From assembly GCA_017999015.1 (NCBI GenBank), contig JAGOBZ010000162.1, forward strand, positions 1 to 7,213: a stretch of DNA of 7,213 nt, given 5' to 3'. The position numbers were made by a program, and so were the translations under genes. The notes beneath the pieces were generated by a model that did no database searches, was not told the origin of the DNA, and worked only from the letters and a program-made list of their open reading frames with translations. Shown here one piece after another: positions 1 to 5,244 of this stretch. Positions within the stretch are counted from its first letter, which is position 1. Every line of letters starts with the position of its first letter. Source of the stretch: Kiritimatiellia bacterium (lineage in GTDB: Bacteria > Verrucomicrobiota > Kiritimatiellia > RFP12 > UBA1067).

Positions 1-1
1 C

Positions 2-448
2 AAGCGTCTCGCGGAAAAGGCCAGCACCATCACCCTGGTCTTCAAGCCCTCGCCGCACACGCTGTTCGGCGCCTGCGACCCCGACTCGCTGGTGCTCAAG
101 GTGCAGCCGGATGAAGGCATGAGCCTGCACTTGCAGGCCAAGCGTCCGGGGCCCAAACTGTGTATGGGCGAACTGCCGCTCGCGTTCAGGTATTCCGACC
201 TCGGGGACGAGCTGGACGCCCCCGACGCCTATGCGCGGCTGCTGCTGGACGCCATGCTTCACGACCACACGCTCTTCGTTCGCAACGAGACGATCACGGC
301 AGCCTGGCAGCTCTTCACGCCAGTCCTTGACGCCTGGCGCGACCCTGCGGGCCGTTGTCCGCTGCACGCCTACGCCGCAGGCTCGGACGGACCCGCGGCC
401 GCCGCCGAGCTGCTGGCCCGCGACGGCCGGGCGTGGCGGCCCCTTTAA
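2..448 (+). CDS. zwf: Glucose-6-phosphate dehydrogenase, C-terminal part (5' end outside window)
   Basis: This is the last 148 residues of an NADP-dependent glucose-6-phosphate dehydrogenase, the cytoplasmic enzyme that oxidises glucose 6-phosphate to 6-phosphogluconolactone at the start of the oxidative pentose phosphate pathway. The frame is open from base 2, so the start lies upstream; an internal ATG at 92 falls mid-domain and is not a real start. Family signatures seen are KRLAEKA followed by a beta strand and LFG, the VQPDEGMSLHLQAKRPGP block, the AYARLLLDAMLHDHTLFVR block, AAWQLFTPVLDAW, and the C-terminal Tyr-Ala-Ala-Gly-Ser stretch ending in GRAWRPL. Full-length enzymes are roughly 480-510 residues, so about a third is visible. 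The TAA stop (446-448) overlaps the stop of the convergent gene. No 6-phosphogluconolactonase gene follows on this strand, although zwf and pgl are often adjacent. Confidence 0.94.
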   Translation, partial: KRLAEKASTITLVFKPSPHTLFGACDPDSLVLKVQPDEGMSLHLQAKRPGPKLCMGELPLAFRYSDLGDELDAPDAYARLLLDAMLHDHTLFVRNETITAAWQLFTPVLDAWRDPAGRCPLHAYAAGSDGPAAAAELLARDGRAWRPL

Positions 449-975
449 CGCGCTTCCGTGCTGAACACCTTGGTCTTGGCCTGGCCGCCCTTCATCGGAA
501 AGAGGCCGGCCATCTCCGGTGCGATCGCGAAGACCACGAGGTTCTCCTTGAAGTTTTTCTCGAAAAAGGGATACGCCTCAATGATTTTCGCTTTGACCGC
601 CTCATCTTTGCACAGCTCGGCGGTGCCTTTGTAGCGCAGATACGCGCTGCCGTCGACTGCTGTGCGCGCGACCTCGACTTTGGGATTCTTTTGAAGCTGC
701 GCGAACATCTCCTTCTTTGACGAGGTGACCAAGACCAGCTTGTTATCCATCACAAAAGTGTACTTGATCGGGCGGACACGCGCGCCATCCTGCTCGCAGG
801 TCGCGAGATAAAAGTGCCCCGCTTTTTCCAGGAAACCCGCCACCTCTTGGAGAAAGGCGTCCTGCTTGTCGGCGCTCTCCTTCACCAGCACATAGCTCTT
901 GATCTCTTCGCTCATGCCGGCCAGTGCCACGCATGCCACCGCCACCGCCATCGCCATCCATCCTTTTCCACTCAT
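445..975 (-). CDS. Pyridoxamine 5'-phosphate oxidase-family (FMN-binding split barrel) protein with probable signal peptide
   Basis: This 176-residue protein has a C-terminal split-barrel domain at about 40-160. Visible signatures are FLEKAGHFYLAT (48-59), RVRPIKYTFVMDNKLVLVTSSKKEMFAQL (67-94, the usual FMN phosphate-contact region), NPKVEVAR (97-104) and AYLRYKGTAEL, then EAYPFFEKNF. It resembles the small stand-alone PPOX proteins of roughly 130-150 residues. The family binds FMN, sometimes F420 or heme, and the reaction here is unknown. Ahead of the domain is a signal-like segment: a Lys near the start, a hydrophobic stretch from residue 7 to 20, and an Ala-Leu-Ala (17-19) cleavage-type motif. 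Export is unusual for this fold. A perfect Shine-Dalgarno seven bases upstream fixes the start at 975; the internal Met21 has none. The gene lies 58 bases after feoA on the same strand, so it may be co-transcribed with feoBA, and it also has its own promoter candidate. Confidence 0.82.
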   Translation of the reverse strand: MSGKGWMAMAVAVACVALAGMSEEIKSYVLVKESADKQDAFLQEVAGFLEKAGHFYLATCEQDGARVRPIKYTFVMDNKLVLVTSSKKEMFAQLQKNPKVEVARTAVDGSAYLRYKGTAELCKDEAVKAKIIEAYPFFEKNFKENLVVFAIAPEMAGLFPMKGGQAKTKVFSTEAR

Positions 976-982
976 CCTAATA

Positions 983-990
983 ACCTCCTT
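983..990 (-). promoter_or_regulatory. Strong ribosome binding site of the split-barrel gene
   Basis: On the minus strand the sequence AAGGAGGT sits seven bases before the ATG at 975. It matches the canonical anti-Shine-Dalgarno complement in full. It selects the start that includes the hydrophobic N-terminal segment over the internal ATG at 915, which has no such site. Confidence 0.8.
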
Positions 991-1001
991 CTTTGGGAAC
1001 C

Positions 1002-1030
1002 AGTATACGACGCATACCCGCGCATGAAAA
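1002..1030 (-). promoter_or_regulatory. Candidate promoter for the split-barrel gene
   Basis: On the minus strand, TTTTCA (1025-1030, four of six matches to TTGACA) and TATACT (1002-1007, five of six to TATAAT) are 17 bases apart. Transcription would start near 995 and give a leader of about 20 bases that carries the ribosome binding site. The -35 element begins three bases after the feoA stop codon. The downstream gene could therefore be expressed independently of feoBA, since no terminator fits between them. This is a consensus match only. Confidence 0.45.
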
Positions 1031-1033
1031 CCC

Positions 1034-1282
1034 CTATCCCACCAGCTCCACCTTTTTTGCGATCGCCCTGGACACCAGAAAACGGGCCTCTCCGGCGCCG
1101 ATCACCAGTGACCGCTCATGTTTGCGATTGCGGAACATCTGCACGCGTGCACCGGGGAAGAGCCCCATTTCGGCAGATTTCCGGTCGTGGTTCACCCGGA
1201 TGATCCCGCCTTCACCGTCCTTGAGATCCATCAGGCTGCGCCCGGTTGAGGGGGCCGGATGAAGATCGTCTGGATGACTCAT
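1034..1282 (-). CDS. feoA: FeoA-family SH3-like protein of the ferrous iron transport system
   Basis: This is an 82-residue FeoA-type protein, a small cytoplasmic beta-barrel of SH3-like fold known to work with FeoB in ferrous iron uptake; its exact mechanism is unsettled. Family features are SLMDLKDGEGGIIRV (16-30), the MGLFPG turn (39-44, matching the MGLxPG signature), and LVIGAGEARFLVSRAIAKKVEL (59-80), where an Ala-Ile pair precedes the last strand. The first 15 residues, rich in His, Pro and Asp, extend beyond the usual FeoA start. The alternative Met18 has no ribosome binding site. The ATG overlaps the feoB TGA as ATGA, a classic arrangement for translational coupling. FeoA lies downstream of FeoB here, the reverse of the common feoA-feoB order. 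The expected Gly-Pro of the central loop is replaced by a Lys/Arg-rich stretch (RNRKHER, 51-57). Confidence 0.88.
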   Translation of the reverse strand: MSHPDDLHPAPSTGRSLMDLKDGEGGIIRVNHDRKSAEMGLFPGARVQMFRNRKHERSLVIGAGEARFLVSRAIAKKVELVG

Positions 1283-3522
1283 ACGATCACTCGCTTTCCG
1301 ACGACCCGCAGTAGGCCATATCCGCCCGCCGCCGCGGCAGCCACGCTGCCCACCCAGATGGCCGCGCGCAGCGGTGCCTCCGCACAGGTGGCTAACTGAT
1401 TAAACACCGTTGCCACCATCCACGCCAACAGCGTCTGGTAGCTCACCGCGAAAAGCATCCAGCGCCAGCCCGCCTCACGCGCCAGCACGATCAACGCCGC
1501 CACGCACGGCGAATAGATCAACACAAACAAGAGATAGGCGAAAGCAGCGGCGCGGCTGCCGAAATGACGGCGCATCGCATCGAGCAGACCGCCGCCGCGC
1601 ATCGCGCCCTCCTCCTGTTCAGCACGGCCTGCCGCGGCCGCAGCGCCGAATCTGTAGGCTGCAGCCAATTGCCTGCCGGCGTCCGTGAGCGTCTTGCCGA
1701 ACGAGAACGGGACATCGTCGGACGCATCATCCACATGCGCGTAGAGCACCTCCAGCGTCCCCACGATCGCCTCCTTGGCCATCAGCCCCGTCAGCAATCC
1801 GGCGGCGGCCGGCCAGTTCTGTTCCGACACGCCCATCGGCCGCAGCGCCAACGTCATCGCCTGTGCGGCGGACGCGCGCCATCCGGCAGCACGTTCCGCA
1901 TCGCCGCTCGCCCGGTCCAGCGCCGCGTTGCCGAGGCTCAGCAGCAGCGCGATCACGACGATCACTTGCCCGGCGCGAGTAAGAAAGCTTTTGAGATTGG
2001 CCCACACATGCTCCAGGCAACCGCGCAGAGCAGGGACGTGATACGGCGGCAGCTCCATCACGAAGGCCGCAGCTTCGCCCTTCAGCAGGGTGCGGTGAAG
2101 CACGAGGCCCGACAAAATGGCGAGCAGCCCGCCGGTCAGATAGAGCGCGAAAATCACAAGGTTGCCCGAACGCTCGAAAAAGGCCATTGCGAAAATCGCA
2201 TAGACCGGCATCCGCGCGCCGCACGACATGAACGGCGCAATCAACATCGTCAGCACGCGGGCGCGCCGCTGCTCCAGCGTGCGCGTCGCCATCAAGGCCG
2301 GCACCGTACAGCCGAAACCGACCAGCAGCGGGATGAACGCTTTGCCGGGCAGGCCGATGCCGTTCAGAAAACGGTCCATGATGAACGCCGCGCGCGCCAT
2401 GTAGCCCGACTCTTCCAGCAACGTCAGGCAGAGAAAGATCATGCAGATCGGCGGCATGAAGGTCGCGACCGTCGTCAGGCCGGCGCCGACGCCGTCGGCG
2501 AGCAGCGCGATCAAAAGATCCGGCGCATTGAGCGCGGTGAGCCAGACCCGCGTCTGGCTCACCAGCAGCGCGCCGCACACACTGTCAAAAAAATCGACCA
2601 GCGGCTGCGTCAGGCGCACGGTGAGCCAGAAAACGGCGAACATCACGCCCAGAAAAGCGGGGATGCCGACCGGACGGCTCAACAGCACGCGATCGGCCGC
2701 ATCGGAAAAACGCCGCCGCATCTCGCCCCGTCGGCTCACCACATCGCGCGCAAGCCCGCGGATAAAGCCCAGCCGCGCATCCATCACCACGGTTTCCGGC
2801 CGTTGTCCGGTATGCCGTGCCAAGCGCACATTCTCTTCGGACACAATCGTGTCAAACAAACCGCTCGTTAACGCACGCGCGAACGGGTCACCTTCCAGCA
2901 GTTTGATCGCCAGCCAACGCGAATCCACTCCTGCGTCATCGGCCGCCACGATCAGGCAAACCTGCAGCCGCCGGACAGAGGGTTCGGCCTCGCCATATAC
3001 CACGCGCGCCGCAGGCAGGCGGTGCGCAGACGCGACATCCGCCACCGCCGCACGCAACGCTGCCAGCCCCTCGCCGCGCGACGCGACCATCGGCACAACG
3101 GGACAGCCCAGATGCTGTGCCAGATGCTGCGCGTCGACCTTGACCCCGTGACGTTCCGCCACGTCCACCTGGTTGAGCGCCACCACCAACGGCACGCGCA
3201 TATCCAGCAGTTGAGAGGTGAGGTAAAGGCTGCGCTCGAGATTCGAGGCATCGACGATGTTGATGACCGCAGACGGACGGTTGCGGATCAGATAATCGCG
3301 GGCGACCCGCTCATCCTCGGTGTCTGGCGAAAAGGAGTAGATGCCCGGCAGATCGGCAATGCGGTACGCGCGGCCATCGAGCGTGAAACCGGCATGCGCG
3401 CTCTCAACCGTGACGCCGGTCCAGTTACCCGTACGCTCACGCGCCCCCGTGAGCAGATTAAAAAGCGTGGTCTTGCCGGTATTGGGATTACCGACCAAAA
3501 CGACGTTCAGCGCGCCGCCCAT
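1279..3522 (-). CDS. feoB: Ferrous iron transport protein B (GTP-regulated Fe2+ permease)
   Basis: This 747-residue inner-membrane protein imports Fe2+. The N-terminal G domain carries G1 GNPNTGKT (11-18), the G2 region NWTGVTVE (33-40, Thr38), G3 DLPG (57-60), G4 NQVD (117-120) and G5 around SRGEG (148-152). A helical linker (about 170-280) is followed by membrane segments from about 285. Conserved core motifs are SGYMARAAFIMDRF (372-385), GFGCTVPAL (402-410, Cys405), SCGARMPVY (433-441, Cys434), GLMAKEAIVGTL (579-590) and YSPC (670-673). The hydrophilic insert at about 597-650, ending in GAM and LLDAMRRHFGS, is arranged as in the enterobacterial FeoB type. The Cys-rich tail of E. coli FeoB is missing, and no feoC is present. 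Only a weak purine stretch (GAAGGGC) precedes the ATG, but the N-terminal sequence fits the family start. The gene is intact and translationally coupled to feoA. I see no Fur-like AT-rich palindrome in the 107 bases upstream. Confidence 0.97.
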   Translation of the reverse strand: MGGALNVVLVGNPNTGKTTLFNLLTGARERTGNWTGVTVESAHAGFTLDGRAYRIADLPGIYSFSPDTEDERVARDYLIRNRPSAVINIVDASNLERSLYLTSQLLDMRVPLVVALNQVDVAERHGVKVDAQHLAQHLGCPVVPMVASRGEGLAALRAAVADVASAHRLPAARVVYGEAEPSVRRLQVCLIVAADDAGVDSRWLAIKLLEGDPFARALTSGLFDTIVSEENVRLARHTGQRPETVVMDARLGFIRGLARDVVSRRGEMRRRFSDAADRVLLSRPVGIPAFLGVMFAVFWLTVRLTQPLVDFFDSVCGALLVSQTRVWLTALNAPDLLIALLADGVGAGLTTVATFMPPICMIFLCLTLLEESGYMARAAFIMDRFLNGIGLPGKAFIPLLVGFGCTVPALMATRTLEQRRARVLTMLIAPFMSCGARMPVYAIFAMAFFERSGNLVIFALYLTGGLLAILSGLVLHRTLLKGEAAAFVMELPPYHVPALRGCLEHVWANLKSFLTRAGQVIVVIALLLSLGNAALDRASGDAERAAGWRASAAQAMTLALRPMGVSEQNWPAAAGLLTGLMAKEAIVGTLEVLYAHVDDASDDVPFSFGKTLTDAGRQLAAAYRFGAAAAAGRAEQEEGAMRGGGLLDAMRRHFGSRAAAFAYLLFVLIYSPCVAALIVLAREAGWRWMLFAVSYQTLLAWMVATVFNQLATCAEAPLRAAIWVGSVAAAAAGGYGLLRVVGKRVIV

Positions 3523-3571
3523 GACCCAGCCCTTCGCCTTCTCTTGTTAGACAGGGAAAACATGTCCGCAG

Positions 3572-3598
3572 AGTATACGGGGCACGGCCCTTTGAAAA
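3572..3598 (-). promoter_or_regulatory. Candidate promoter of feoB-feoA
   Basis: On the minus strand TATACT (3572-3577) lies about 42 bases before the presumed transcript reaches the feoB ATG. A TTTTCA element (3593-3598) stands 15 bases upstream, a short spacer for a sigma-70 type promoter; TTGTTT at 3596-3601 would give 18 bases. The hexamers and the CG before the -10 are the same as in the candidate promoter at 1002-1030. The spacer contains a small palindrome (GGGC, three bases, GCCC; 3580-3590) that might be an operator half-site pair or chance in GC-rich DNA. Confidence 0.38.
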
Positions 3599-3629
3599 CA
3601 AGCGGATTCGGCGGGCAATCCAGGATGCG

Positions 3630-4973
3630 CTAAACCCGGTCGGGCACGATATAAGGAGCGCGGTATTCGCGTGTCAGCAACGCGTTGGCTTCGGTGTCGC
3701 CGGGAAAAGTCAGCGTCGAGGGATCAAAGGTCAGCGTGCGTCCCAGCCGGTAAGCGATGTTGCCGAGATGAATCAATGCGCAGGAGTAAAAGCCCTCCTG
3801 GATGCCGGCGTTGAAAACCGCAGGATCAGGCGCGCGGATTGCGTTGACAAAGTTTGCGTAGTGATTGCCGGTGCCGGAACCGCGTTCGCCGGGCTCGCGT
3901 TTTTCTCCCATGTAGGCCTGCCAGGCCGCGACATCCTTGGCCATATAGCCTTTCGCGCCGAAAAAGAGATTGCCGGTCACGTTGCCGCGGCTGGTGGCCA
4001 TGTAGGCATTGCCCTGCCCGGCACCTTTCAGCCACATCCCGTCCTCGCCATTCGCCACCCAGTGGCGCACTTCAAACTGCAAAATCTTCTTCTTGTCCCC
4101 GCCCCCATCGGGATTGGGAAACTCGAACATGGCCATCAACACGTTCGGGGTCTCCTGCGCGTCGTCGAACATGACGTGTCCGCCCACGGCTGTGATCCGG
4201 GTCGGCAGCGTCACCCCGAGCCCCCACCGGGCGATGTCCATCTCGTGGACACCCTGGTTGCCCATATCGCCGTTGCCGTAGTCCCAGTTCCAATGCCAGT
4301 TGTAATGGAAGCGGTTTTTGTTGAACGGGCGCTTACTCGCCGGCCCCAGCCAAAGGTCATAGTCGACGCCCTCCGGCACCGGCTCGTCAGGAAAACGTCC
4401 GATGGTGTTGCGCCACTTGTAACACAGCCCCTTGGCCATATAGACCTCGCCCAACCCGCCATCGTGCAGAAAACGCGCCATGCTCTGCGCGCACGGATTG
4501 CTGCGCTGTTCGGCGCCGTCCTGCACCAGCACCCTGTATTTTTGGGCGGCCTCGACCAGTTTTCGTCCCTCATAAACGGTATGGCAGCAAGGCTTCTCGA
4601 CCGAAACATGCTTGCCGGACTGGATCGCCCAGATCGCGGCCAATGTATGCCAGTGGTTGGGCGTCACGATCGAAACCGCGTCGACCTCCTTGTCCTCGTA
4701 CAACTTGCGCAGATCGGTATAGGTTTTAGGCGCCTTCAAATTTTTCCCGGTGAAATGGCGTTTGATGACCGGCGCAAAAAGATTGGCATCGACATCGCAC
4801 AGCGCCGCGACCTCGACGTTCGGCAACGCCTGGTAAGCCTGAATGTGGCTCTGCCCCATGCCGTGGATGCCGACCACCGCCACGCGCACACGGTCATTCG
4901 CAGCCGCCCACGCCCGGCGCGTTCCCCACAGCATCGCGCCACCCGTTGTCGCCATAAACTGTCTACGTGTCAT
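3630..4973 (-). CDS. Tat-exported Gfo/Idh/MocA-family oxidoreductase
   Basis: This is a 447-residue NAD(P)-dependent oxidoreductase, likely periplasmic, acting on a sugar, inositol or similar polyol that cannot be named from sequence. The N-terminus has a twin-arginine signal, TRRQFM (2-7), a hydrophobic stretch to about residue 17, and an Ala-Trp-Ala (21-23) cleavage-type motif. The Rossmann fold follows: VAVVGIHGMG (31-40; the usual GxGxxG appears as G-I-H-G-M-G), CDVD (59-62), TPNHWH (104-109) and EKP (126-128). The C-terminal alpha/beta domain has GNQGVHEMDIARW (238-250), with His243 at the expected catalytic position. An open frame continues 200 codons upstream, but start 4973 is preferred because it begins the Tat signal and is preceded by GAGGAGG at six bases; the extension would run antisense into the divergent gene. 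It lies upstream of feoB with a 107-base gap and is probably a separate transcription unit. Confidence 0.93.
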   Translation of the reverse strand: MTRRQFMATTGGAMLWGTRRAWAAANDRVRVAVVGIHGMGQSHIQAYQALPNVEVAALCDVDANLFAPVIKRHFTGKNLKAPKTYTDLRKLYEDKEVDAVSIVTPNHWHTLAAIWAIQSGKHVSVEKPCCHTVYEGRKLVEAAQKYRVLVQDGAEQRSNPCAQSMARFLHDGGLGEVYMAKGLCYKWRNTIGRFPDEPVPEGVDYDLWLGPASKRPFNKNRFHYNWHWNWDYGNGDMGNQGVHEMDIARWGLGVTLPTRITAVGGHVMFDDAQETPNVLMAMFEFPNPDGGGDKKKILQFEVRHWVANGEDGMWLKGAGQGNAYMATSRGNVTGNLFFGAKGYMAKDVAAWQAYMGEKREPGERGSGTGNHYANFVNAIRAPDPAVFNAGIQEGFYSCALIHLGNIAYRLGRTLTFDPSTLTFPGDTEANALLTREYRAPYIVPDRV

Positions 4974-4979
4974 GCCCGG

Positions 4980-4986
4980 CCTCCTC
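4980..4986 (-). promoter_or_regulatory. Ribosome binding site deciding the oxidoreductase start
   Basis: GAGGAGG on the minus strand ends six bases before the ATG at 4973. The next upstream in-frame ATG (5063) has no purine-rich site before it, so this motif supports the start that places the Tat signal at the N-terminus. Confidence 0.7.
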
Positions 4987-5167
4987 AACCTTGTTGCCTC
5001 ACGCCTCCGTTTCCCCCTCGCCGCATCGCACAAACGATACCGGTAGAATAAGAAGGTTTTCATTTTACACGACCCGACCCGGTTTTGCGAGCGCGAGGAA
5101 TGTGATTCAGGAATTTCGGGCCGACGAGGGCAGCGGCAATAAACATCGTTGACCTTCGTTATCTCGC

Positions 5168-5219
5168 AAGGGGTGGCTCGGTTTTTTTGGTTTTTTGGAT
5201 TCCGGGCGGCACCCCCCTT
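5168..5219. repeat. Imperfect inverted repeat with 20-base T-rich loop
   Basis: On the plus strand the arm 5168-5181 (AAGGGGTGGCTCGG) can pair with 5202-5219 (CCGGGCGGCACCCCCCTT). The pairing gives GGGGTG with CACCCC, GCTCGG with CCGGGC (one G-U pair) and AA with TT. Bulges of two G and two C are left on the 3' side. The loop (5182-5201) is nearly all T and G. The structure ends 25 bases before the ATG at 5245, so it may lie in the leader of the secreted-protein mRNA. Neither strand shows a terminal T run after the stem, so it is not a normal intrinsic terminator. Confidence 0.4.
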
Positions 5220-5244
5220 ACGCGGCGTGTCAAAACCTGTTAAA

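Larger units (their letters stand above)
4974..5244. other. Divergent spacer between oxidoreductase and secreted protein genes
   Basis: This 271-base stretch separates two divergent genes and must contain the control regions of both. It is less GC-rich than its surroundings and includes two T runs (5182-5188 and 5191-5196). On the minus strand TAAAAT (5062-5067) resembles a -10 element for the oxidoreductase, but no matching -35 element is present at the proper distance. On the plus strand no convincing promoter pair was found. I see no coding sequence in it beyond the two gene starts. Confidence 0.6.

Noticed and set aside
477..512. GC-rich inverted repeat (TGGCC, T, GGCC against GGCCGGCCA) near the zwf/split-barrel convergence.
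   Set aside because: No T run follows on either strand and it lies within conserved coding sequence; such stems are expected by chance in GC-rich DNA.
913..915. Internal ATG as the start of the split-barrel protein, which would give a cytoplasmic form.
   Set aside because: It lacks a ribosome binding site, while the upstream ATG at 975 has a perfect one seven bases away.
1564..2871. A 435-codon open frame on the plus strand opposite feoB.
   Set aside because: The product is low in complexity (His, Arg, Gln rich), has no recognisable motif, and lies entirely antisense to an intact, strongly conserved feoB; it is a by-product of GC-rich codon use.
3604..3621. Possible terminator after the oxidoreductase: GGATT and AATCC separated by eight bases, followed on the minus strand by GCTTGTTTT.
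   Set aside because: The stem has only five pairs and the T run is interrupted and overlaps the proposed feoB -35 region, so it is too weak to call.
3768..5051. A 427-codon plus-strand open frame opposite the oxidoreductase.
   Set aside because: It has no family motif and no ribosome binding site, and the opposite strand encodes a clear Gfo/Idh/MocA protein.
5228..5233. Perfect TTGACA on the minus strand, upstream of the oxidoreductase.
   Set aside because: No -10-like sequence follows at 15-19 bases; the corresponding stretch is GC-rich.
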